A DNA stretch of 64,000 nt from Dryomyza anilis (taxonomy: Eukaryota > Arthropoda > Insecta > Diptera > Dryomyzidae). Location: the NCBI GenBank assembly GCA_951804985.1, contig OX638133.1, positions 2,810,501-2,874,500 on the forward strand, read 5' to 3'. Numbering within the stretch: the stretch's first letter is position 1; each line of letters begins with the position of its first letter. Under the pieces are notes generated by a model that worked only from the letters and a program-made list of their open reading frames with translations, did no database searches and was not told where the DNA came from. This document shows positions 40,801-52,800 of the stretch, one piece after another. A program made the position numbers and the translations under genes.

Positions 40801-43800
40801 TGTCTCAGGAAAGTATTCTCTCTGAGATGTATTATCTTGGGAGAGTATTTTCTTGGAGAAGAATTGTATATGCCATTCGATGAAAATTCGATGAAAAGCT
40901 GGAACACGACCCTTTTCACTTCGAATTGAATTAAATATCATATAGATTTTTTCGGTTACGGACATTTTTCAACGTAATTGTACCAGAGAATAATTGTCTC
41001 CGGGAAAATTGACTCTGAGAAGTATTGTCTCGAGAAAGTATTATTTCGGATAAGTTTTATAGGATGTATTGTCTCAGAAAAGTATTGTCTCAAGAAAGTA
41101 TTGTCTCAGGGTAGTATTCTCTCTGAGAATACATTATCTTGCAGAAGAAAGCATTATCTTGGAAGCATTATCTTGGAGAAGAAGCCTTATATTGGAGAAG
41201 AATTGTCCGGTTAAAATTGTTATCATCTCTATTAAAATAATCTCGATTTGCGTGCTTTTTCCTGTCGAAAGTTCATCACTAGTTCGCTTTTTGCACACTC
41301 CATCGACCACAAGGAATTGTGCCCAACTGTGATTGCCACAGACGTGAGTGTACTTTAAATTAAGCTGCCACTGCAGCCACAACTGGAATCTTACCTGGAA
41401 AGGTTGCCCTCGGTGTAGTGCGGCGATAGCTTGGTCTGCTCCAAGTGCTGTTGGCCAAAGTAAATAAGTGGACATCAGCATCAGCGTCAAAACCATCAGC
41501 AGCAGCAACATCATCATCGCCACAAGAAATAATAAGAATAGCAAAAAATAGAAGAAAATTAGTTTATAAACTTTGTTGTGTGTTTTTATTTTCTGCTTTA
41601 ATTTACAAAGCCCTTTGAAGTAAGACATGTACGAGAGATACAGAGAGATAACAATGAAAACCCTATGTTACCACATGCAACCCTGTCTCTTTGCGATGCC
41701 GATCCCGATTCCGGTGCCGATGCCGATGCTGTTGCCGGTGTCGATGCCCGCACCAAATGCGCATTGCGGACATCAGGAACACCGACGCCATCTGAGGCAC
41801 TTTTGGGCCGAAATGTTCGACGGAAACAAGTTACCTTCAGCTGCTTACAATTAGTGTCTTTGCGGCAATGCAAATGTGTTGGTATGTGTGGCTTTGTGGG
41901 TGTGTATGTGTGTGTCTGTGTGTTGGAGTTGGTGTATGTGTCGGTGCATGTTGTGTTAATGAGTCATGTTCTTGCTTTTAGTAGGAAAATTAATGCAAAT
42001 CTTTGTGGGAATTATATTTTGTGAACTCGTATGTGACTGTCTTTATTTGATTACATTTGTTTAGAACTTAAATTAAATTATCACATGCTTTCATTTAAAA
42101 TTAAAATGCAGAATGAACGATAGTATTACAGATAATAGCTTTATAAATTTTATAAATAAAAGAAATAAGAGTATTGTAAGACGGAGAATTATTTCCGGCA
42201 CCCAGAAAAAAATTCCCTCAAATCCCATTTAAATTGATCAATAGGACATTTATTGATTTAATAGTATTCAAATAATAAATATTTTCATATAAAGTTAAAG
42301 GCAATGTCATGGTATTTTCTGGTATTTAATGGTATTTCCGATTAAAATAATAATTTATCCTATTGATTATTTTTAATAGTAAAAAACTATTATTTTTTCT
42401 GGGTGTGGACAATTCTTCCACAATATCATTTTTTCCAGGACAGTTGTTTCCTAAAAAAAATAGTTCAGGCATATGTTCATTAATTCTTCTCAGAGTTTGT
42501 TAAAAATTTAAAGTCTCTGTTATATATATCGTGGACCAATTGTCTTTAATCCAGAAATATACAGTAGAGAAAAAGTTCAATAATGGCCATTTCTAATATT
42601 TTTACATTTTTCAAAATATAAAAATTTAATTTAACATTTAAAAAATTTCTCATTCGAGTATTTCATCTTTGTCGTGTACACTATAAATTTTGATATATCG
42701 TACAAAATTTAGACGTTTGCCCATTTGGTCGTTCTAGAGTTCTGTGAGAATTTTGATAATCAAAATTTGTCATACGAAATTAACAAAGTCGAACATAAAA
42801 AACGTTAAATTTACCAAATTTTGTATTTTAAAAATTTATCCTCATAGCACGAGAAAGACAAAATTGTCACATGAATATCATTCACGATCTTGAGAATTGG
42901 GTAAGACGGAGTTAGTTCTCAAATTCGTACGTGATATATTGATGTGATCATCAAGAAAAGGTTTATAATATATTTTAAAATTCAACGTCTTCCCCTACTA
43001 GAATTAAATATTTTGTTAATTTATCTAGTGACTCGATTATTATAAAATTACAAAATTTAAGAGCTCTTGAAACTAATTAATACTTTGGTGAAAGTACTCG
43101 AAACCTTCTATTCCGTGTTAAAACAAATTTCTCGAATATTGCTGTCATTTGAAAACGTTCTTCAATCACGGAACAAAATAATAATAATAATAACACAGAA
43201 AAAAACTCTTCAATATGATGATTTTATTCAAAAATATTATGAATGTTTTGACCAAGTAATATTAAATATATGGAAAATTTCCTTCATTGAATTAAAATTT
43301 TATGATTTTCATGTTCAATATAATGTTCTTAAACATAAAATTTACAAACAGAAATTTCTCTTCATTATCACATTTATGTATTTAAAATTCGTATTCGGTT
43401 TATGTTATTTAATTGTTAAATACTGCATGCTTGATTAGATTTTTTATATGATTTTTTTTTGTAATTCAAAATAAATTAATTGATGAACATTTTTTTTTAA
43501 TTTTTTCACATTTTTTCGAAAATAAAAAAAAATAAAAATTTGTACGAACAATTTTTTTTTTATTAAACACATTTTTTTTTTTAATAAAAAAAATCCGAAA
43601 AACAATTTTTTTTGTAAAATAATCGAAAAAATTATTTTGTTCGAAACAAATTTTTGATTTTGATCTTTTTATAATACGATTTTTTTTTTAATTCAAAATA
43701 TTAAATTAATTTTAAAAAAACGTTTTTTCGAAAATAAAAAATAAAATATAAAAAATTTTACGAACAAATTTTTTTTTAAAAACTTTTTTTTTTCAAAAAA

Positions 43801-46800
43801 AAAAAACGAAAACAATTTTTTTTCTAAAATAATCGAAAAAATTATTTTGTTCGAAAAACATTTTTTTTTGTAAACAAAACAAAAAAATTTTGATTTTGTT
43901 TTTTTTATAATATGATTTTTTTTTATTCAAAATAAATTAATTGAAGGACATTGTTTATCGAATTTAAAAAAAAAATTTCGAATAAAAAATAAAAATTTTT
44001 ACGAAACATTTTTTTTTGATAAAAACCTTTTTTTTTTCAAAAAAACAAAAATGTTCGAAAAGCATTTTTTTTTGTAAAATAATCGAAAAAAAAATTTATG
44101 TTTGTAAAAAAATCGAAAAATATAAAAAATGGATGAATAGTATTCATCAATATGATGTACAATATGCATATATTTTGCACTTTTTCAGTCATTCAACAAA
44201 TTGGTAATAAATTCATAACATTTATGTTTTGTAAACTCCGAAAAAATACTATAAAATCAATAGTTTTTTGCTATTAAAATTAGTCAATAGGATAAATTAT
44301 TATTTCAATAGGTAAAACCCATTAAATTATACAAAATACTATTAAATTCTTTTTCTTTTTATATTAAATTATTTATTTTTTTGTATACTATTGAATCAAT
44401 AACTGTTCTATTGACCGATATTAATAGGATTTTTTCTGAGTGTAGATCAATATTATGAATTGTTCTTCAATACAATGAATCATGGTTTGAAGAACATCAA
44501 TATGAAAAAGATTTTATTTCTGTGTTGAAATTATTTGATTTGAAATCTGTATGACAAATAAAAAAAAATACTTTGAAATACGAATTTATTTTGGATTTGA
44601 AGGATGTGTGCGAATTCGACTAAATTGCTGACTAAACTAAATTGAACGGTTTTTCTTTCGAACTCTATTCGGTAACCGTTAATTGTTAAAGTACGTAATA
44701 AATCGATTTTCATATGTCTGTTTGCTGTCATCAAATTTAGTTCAATTTAGTCTTTTCGAAAATATGCTAAATTGAAATGTCGAATATCGACAAAATTTAG
44801 TTTAGTCAGCCATTTAGTCGTATGCGCACACACCCTAAATTTTGTTTTGTCGTTTTTTAATTTCAAATTGTTGTGTGTTCGAAATTACCATATATTTTTT
44901 TCGAATTTTGAATGATAGAATTTGTGGTCAGATTTTTAAAATGCACAATTCGACGCCCCGGAATGGAAATGTCGTACATTATAGGATTTCTTAGAGATAT
45001 CGCTGTAGTAAATGTGACTAGATTTGATTTCGTATTCGGTAGTTCTTTTCTAAGTGAGGAACCGATTATTATAACATGCGCTTCGAATTACGAGGAGTGT
45101 TCTGTTTTCTGTACTACTTTGCTCTGGTTCTGAACTAAATCCAGAAATACTAATGTTTATTCTAGTTTACTTTGGACTAGTTCTGGTGCTAGAGTTTCCC
45201 ATGGGGATATGAAATTATAACTATGAAGCTATGAATTGTTGATTTAAAAAAAATCATAACAAAATCCATATGTCTAAAACACTAATCTGAATTCCTAAAT
45301 TTATTGCCGAAATTAATAATTGAAATAAATTGGAGTCCGGTTGAATCACATGAAATATCAGGTATTATTATGATATTTAGTTCCCAGGGAATTAGTTTCT
45401 CGAGTTTTATTTGAGGTATATTAAGCGACAAGCAGAAAAATGAATGCCATGTTCTTGAAATAAAATGTCATTCTTCAGTTCTGTCAGAATTTTGAAAGTT
45501 GTAAAGCGTTTCGAATGAATCAAAAGTGAGAAATATTAAACTAACTTGGTAATTGTTTTCCAGACCCTATGTTTATTACTCGTATAATATTATGTACATG
45601 GTTTAAATCAAAATCTTTCTCTCATATCTAAGATAATAACTTAAATTACTTGAATATTATGTTTTGCTATCAAAATTTTAACATATTTAGAGTAATTTGG
45701 AAAGTGCAAAGCATTTAAAGTCCATTTTCAATTTATCATGGGTTATCTGCAAATTGGTATTTAGTATGACATTTGTTCGTGTGACAAATTCAATGAAGAG
45801 CTCTAATTGCTGCCACTTATTGAATACAAAGCCGCCGTGTTGCTTGGTGCTACGTGTGAGGTTGGGACGCACAAACGGAAACGGAAGTGGAAATACCGAA
45901 CGGAAATATATTAGTGCCGGTGTAAATGCAGAACGCAGAACGGAAGTTCTGATAATTGATCAAATGTCCAATGCAATTTAAAGAGCTATAAATGAATGCA
46001 ATGCAATTTAAATAAATAAAATACCTAAGATTTGCATTAAGTACGAGTAATTAGATTTTAGTATGTTTGTAGTATTTGATTTAAGTATTTTTAGTTATTT
46101 TTAATATTTACAAATAGTTTATAAATTACAACACACAAATAGTTATTAAATTACAACACATAATAAAACATGTTCCAGCTTTCGATCGAAATAAAAATTC
46201 AATTTGAAAGAATTTATGCCAGAATTCGGGGTTTCAATTTGAATTATATTTTTTATTTCGATCGAAAGTGTATTTCTGAATATGCTCTATAGTTTTACAA
46301 TTTTTTTTTACTTTGATCACAAAATCTTTGTGAACAGTCCCAATAGTCAAAAAAGCCAAACCACAAAACACACTTACAACAAAATCGTCGACTTCTTTAG
46401 CAAACTCTACAAAGATACGCGGCGGCGTCGTGGTTGCGTGGTCATCAAGCCACTGGAGTTTGTTTTCGTAAATGTCAAAGAAAGTCGGCGGTACACAAAG
46501 ACGATACAGTTAGGTTTCCGGCGGATGCGTAGGCGTGGGCGCAGGGAAGGCATTGAGCAAGGCGGAAAGAAAAAATGCGTTATATATGAAAAGACATATG
46601 ATAGGGGTATTTGAGATGGGGTGATTTTGATGAAGATGATAAAACAGCACCTAAAGGATACATGCTTCGTTAATAAATAAAGCAATATAAACCCTACGGT
46701 TCAATCCACTGAGACTCTAAAAAAAAGTAAACACAATGCAATGAAATGTGCGAAATAAATCCTTAATTGATGAACAATAAATATTTGAATGCCGTTGACA

Positions 46801-49800
46801 GTTGACAGCTGACAGCGCGCGTAACTGCGATTGATGGTCAATTAGGCGCGTGCTGACCACCATTTTAAATTGTGAACGGTTAACATTCAATAGGTATTGC
46901 TTAGGTATTTGTGTGAGGTATGTATTTGTCGATGTCGGTGTATGTGTCACTAGTTATTTATTGGCGGTTTTGGTGAACTTGTGGGCAATTTTGGGCGTAA
47001 CTTGAAATGATTTGAATGAGCTGGAAATTGAATTTAATTCGAAAACGTGTGTCTGTCGTTAAACTATAAATTCAAATATTATGTCAACATCTGTGTGTTC
47101 TGGTATGTGTGTGTGTGTGTGTGTCTATGATTTGAGAGTCTGTCTGTCTGTGCAAATTGTGCAATTTCGGTTGCCATATTTATGACTGCGATCATGCAAT
47201 AGCACGTGTTCGGCATACGCTACGATTTTTGTGGTTTCTAATTAGAATTATATAATAAATTGATATGGCTTAAAATATTAACTGAACAATATTAAAGTGG
47301 CTACTGTGTGGGAATTAACTAAATGGTTTTTGTATGTGTTTAATATATTCACAAAATATATTTTATTAAATTTAAGAATATTTCTAAAACAATTGTAGCA
47401 ATATTTTTTAAATATATTTTGATTACACGCACAATAAAAACTTTTTTTTGTAAAACACTAATCTGTAGCTATATTATTTTAATATATTATTTTAATTTCA
47501 TTGTTCCGAATTTTGCATGTGTTTTGTTATTGCTTTCTTTGATCACTTGTGTAGCAGTAAATCGCACACAACAACAAATCGTACACAACAACGAACTCAC
47601 ATCTTATGCTCCGTACAATTCATGTCTTTTACAAGTGCAACAACAAATTCACTCGAATCCAACCATACAGCATTGAAGCTTGTGATCGATTTTTTCGCGG
47701 AAATACTACAAATATAATTTATGGATCTTGTTGTATTACAAGAAGTTGTTGTTGGGGAGGGGGATACCCCTGATGCATTTTATTTTTATTTATATCCTAG
47801 CCAAATATGGGCATAATTGAACAGAGGGGATGGCACCTTTCACATATACAAAATGCAAACTTATAACATTCCATGTAAAATGTGGGCTTGATTGGACAAA
47901 AGTTGTAAAAGAGCTTGTCTAACTTGAAAAAATGGCAAAAGCTGCTCTCTAACCTCTGTCAAACCCTTATACAAACTTTTTGGCGTAATTAAACAGTTAA
48001 TTATGGGCAATAGCAGCTAGCTGTACAATAGATGTGAACAAGGCTTTATTGTACCAGGGTAAGGTCTTTAAAATCTATTTATTGATGTTAGCTTTATAAT
48101 AGATGCAATTTTAATTAAAAGTGCTATACTACAACGATCTGCAAGAAATGCCTTTGTGAAAGCTTTATCAAGCCTTTTTATACAGCTAATTTTTACTTGC
48201 GTGGTATCTATCGTACATTCCCCATCTTTTAAATCCCTATAGGGTCTAATGTTTCCGGTATTGAAGAAACTGTTGACGTAACTAAAAATTCGAATTTCGA
48301 ATAAAAAAATTTTGATTTAAAAAAATAAAGAAATTGTAAAAAAATTGCGAAAAAATGTCCTAAAATAATTTATATCATTGTTTTTTTATTTCAAAAAATA
48401 AAGGCATTCTAAAAAATGGCGAAAAAATTTCCTTAAATAATTTATACACAAAATTCAAAATTTTGACAAATATTGTTTTATGTTTTGAAAAAAAAAAACA
48501 TTTTTCCGCAGCATAAAATATACAAAAAGTTTGAAATTTTTTTATATATTTTTTATAAATATAAATTTCGAATTAAAAAAAAGTTGAAATTTAAATATCT
48601 AAATATAACACAAAATGTTTTCATAATTTTGAAATTCAATAATATGCCCAGTATGCCATTCGTATCGATATCGTTACGAGATCAATTCGAGTAGATTAAG
48701 AATTCACACGATATCGGACTCGTGCTCGTAACGATATCGAGCGTCAAATTAGACCTAGATGGTGGGTAGATATCGAAACGTTCTGTCGGAGTTTTCTCGA
48801 TACGAGAAATTTTCGAAATCGGAATGATATCGAAGACAAAAATGATCAAAGTTCGAGATTGCTACGAAAAATATTGCGTTATCTATGTGATATATGTATT
48901 AATATCGTATCTTTTCAAAGAATTTGAATGTACGAACATTTTTAAAAATTGTAATCGATAAAACAACGAGATTGAACTTTTTTATCGAAGTTATTCGAGA
49001 AAGCTTCGAGGCATCGAAGGTCTCCGAGATATAGCACACTGGGTAATTAACACGTTTTAATTAAAAAAAAAACTTCACATATTTTAAAATTAAATATTGT
49101 TTTCTAAATTTCTAAAAAAAATAGAATTACAACTTTTTAGATATCAACTCGATATCTACATGGAGGGAAAAAACTTCTAAAATCCAGAAGAAATCAAGAA
49201 ATATACGCAGTGATATACAGATAAGCGGAAATATTCTGGATTTTAAGAATGGAGTCCACTTAGTTATAAAAAAAGTAATTAGAGCAATTATTCTTGATAA
49301 CAAAGAGGCTAATGTCTTGGGTATCAAAAATGTTGCTGCTGTTTTTTTTTCTCAAAATTTAAAGAACACGTGTTCTTATTACTGTTGTTTTTTCGTACTT
49401 ACTTTGACTGTAATATTCGCTAGATCTGCACGGAAAAAATAATCGACATAAATATTGCAACCGATATTAATTGCATTCATTAATAAATTCAACAAAGAAA
49501 TTCATTAATTTAATGAAAACATTTGATATTCTTCGTGAAATCAGCCATTGCCTTTGCTAATATGACTATTTGTACGTCAATGCAGCAAATTAATTAGTCG
49601 GCGTAGTTTTAGAAATTATATTAGCTAAAACAGTTATAAACGGTTGCTATATTTACGTCGATTATTTTTTTGTGTATTAAAACAGTAACATAAATACGAG
49701 TTATTTTTGCGAAAATTACAGCAAAAATCTTGCGTGCTCTTTTCGGTTTTTAATAGTCAATGAACTTCTCAAAATCCAAGAGATTAAATCTTGTTTACAT

Positions 49801-52800
49801 TTTTGATAACTAAGTAATTTGCATTCTTAATATTAAGATGCTAAATTCTAAAATTTTAGTAGATTTTATTGATATTAGCGAAATTCTTCCATATTTAATA
49901 GTTTATTTCCTTCCGTGTATAACGGCAAAATATCGATATTGTTCTAGATAGGTTGGATTTGATCCTTTAATCGCGTGAGATTTTTGCTTCAAAAACAAAA
50001 TTTTTGAAATGTTAATTTTTTTTCTACTGATGTCACATGTCAACACATTTTCTAGTACTCTTGCATTTTATTTCCGATCCGTCAAAAATTGTCATCATTT
50101 GATTCAAGATTTTGAATAATGTAATGAATAATGCTCTGTAACAAATGAGGTTGATAGCGTAACGGTGAGAACTCAGGTCTTGTATCTGGAAGGTGCAGGT
50201 TCGAATCCCAGAAGAAACATTTTTTTTTTTTTAATTCTGCAAACTAATTAATTATACTATATCCTTTTATAAAATACTGATCAGGAATGCATAAGGTTTC
50301 CTTATGTATGAATTTCTTATCTTAGCTTGATACTAAATAAGGTTTTCATGATCAAATTTGCACTCGGGTTATCGAAAAAGACAATTTGTGCATTATGAAT
50401 TTCAAGTTTTTTTTTCTGGCTGATATCTTTCAAAAATAAATTATGATAAATATTCATTTAACCTTAATATTTGTTATTTCCAGCCCCTCGAATATGATCG
50501 CTGTGGATTGATTTGAACACTGGGTCGATTGGCCGACTTCTGGTAATTGCTACCGTTACATACACGTAAAGGTAACGTGCCTATTCCAACTAAACACATG
50601 CACACTATCCGTCTGACTGTCTGTCTGTCCGACTGTCTGTCTAGTAATCGAACTGAATTCAATACATTTGTATTTGGGAAATTAGGGATAATTGGCTGAT
50701 ATGTTCGGAGAGCCCCAAGCGGATTTCAACAGATTACGTTTTCAATTTGTTGGCATGTTCGTTGCTGCCGTTATGCTGCCTGTTGTTGTAGTTGATAATG
50801 TTATAGTTAATGTTGTAGTTGTTGTTGTAATAATAATAATGCATTTGTTAACCTGTTATCGTACGGTACTATTTGCGTTCGAAATTTGCATATCAATTGT
50901 TCGCATGCAGCACTTAATTGTGGGTCTTATCGGGTCTTTTTGTTTGGTTTATCAGCCCCAGCCTGCCTGTTTTTGTATTTTTTGTATTTTATTTATTAGT
51001 ATTTAAAATGTGCTTAATAATTTAAATGGCAATTAAAGCAGCTAGCTACAGCTATGTAGTATTATCAAAAGCATCCAAAATCAATTGTTCACTAAAACTG
51101 TTTACCAAACAAATAATGCCATGAATTATGTATTAATGAATTAATGTATTTTTGCGAAATCTATTGACAACGATGATGGTAATGATGATATTTATGATAG
51201 GCGCATTTACAACTGAACTAATTAATGTGAAAATATTGATAATTAATTAATTAATTATTATTCATACCCCATTGAAGATGTCCATCACTTCGTCCCACCA
51301 CTAAAAAAGGTGAATAGAATAATATATATTTGGTGAGTGTTTCAATTTTGCACTGCTTAAATTTATCATCGGGCATACATATTAAAGTCTAAAATGTGTT
51401 TAAATCTATCATATTACACTCTCTAAAAATTTAATTTGTTGGGTTGGTTGGGTGCTGGAAACGCAGACATGCAGGATATGCTGTTAATTTTGAATATTCT
51501 ATTTTTTTTTAGATTTTAATTGTTTTCGTTGTGGTTGTAGCTGCTGATTTATAAGGCTTACTTTAAACAGAGTAAAATTTAATTACAGTTTAACGGATTT
51601 TATTGTTTGCGCGAAGGAGAGAATTCTGTTCGAATTTTTTAAATCTATGGTTTAAATGATAGATTTTTAAAAGATTTTTAAGTACACAGAAAAAAAAAAT
51701 AATCGACGTAAATACAGCAATCAAAATTAATTGCACATCATTTATTAGTTTAGCCATTTTCATGTTCAAAACATTCGCTAAATATGTTATTTGCGTTCAA
51801 AAATATACCAATAACCGATTTTGCTTAATTACACAGAAAAAAATAATAAACATAAATATAGCGACCGATATTAATTGCATTTATTAATCAATACAGCAAT
51901 TAAATTTACTAATTTAATGAAAACATTTGCTATTCTTCGTCATATTAGCAATTGCGTTCGATAATATGCAGTTTTAGCAAATAAAATTGCTGAAACTGCG
52001 CCAACTAATTAAATTGCTGCATTGACGTACAAATATTCATATTAGCAAACGGAATTGCTGATTTAACGAAGAATAGCAATTGTTTTAATTAAATTAGTAA
52101 ATTTCATTGATGTATTGATTAGTGAATGCAATTAATATCGGTTGCTATATTTACGTCGATTATTTATTTCTGTGTAGCAAATTATTTAATTGGTTTGGTC
52201 GACATTTAAAAGTACTTTTCGTTTTCACAGTATATTTATAATTCTTTTTTTATTTTATTAAAAAAGAATATTATAAATTCTTGAGAAAGTATATAACAAA
52301 TATACTTTTCTGATGATGAAGCATAATTATATATGCAACTATTGCCATCATCATCATTTTTAACGACACCAATGACTATCAAAGTGAAGATACAATGAAT
52401 TCGAATCGTCATATTGATCAATTTGTTCATAATATTTATGAAGATAATATTTTTTTACGAATTTATCAAAAAAAAAAAAATTTTTTTAGAAAATAATTCG
52501 AAAAAATGTTGTTGTAAAAATTTTATTTTTAAAAAGTTTTCGAAAATAGAAATTTCGAATAAAAAAAAAATCAAAATAAAATCTACGAAAAAAAATGTTG
52601 GAAAAAAAATTCGAAAAAAATGTTATTTCAAAAAATTAATATATTTTTTTACGAATTTTTCAAAATATCGTTTAAAAATTTTATTTTTAAAATTTTTTCG
52701 AAAAAAAAATATTCTTGAAAAAAAAAAAAAATTCCATATATATATTTTTTTTTTAAATATATTTTGTATAAATATAATTTTTAGTAATAGAAAGTTATAA

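Larger units (their letters stand above)
38544..41394 (-). other. CAP intron dominated by minisatellites
   Basis: Most of the 2.85 kb is the two degenerate arrays at 39190-39725 and 40290-41215. 38560-38720 is unique with GACGACGATGATGATGACGG; 39900-40280 is AT-rich unique sequence. Confidence 0.75.

Noticed and set aside
41134..41628. 164-codon minus-strand open frame over the 53-nt exon
   Set aside because: Its frame ([14 protein letters not shown]) does not connect in phase to either neighbour; the alternate frame [17 protein letters not shown] does on both sides.
46282..46614. 110-codon plus-strand open frame with an Arg-rich stretch
   Set aside because: No domain, no splice or promoter support, AT-driven ends; likely chance.
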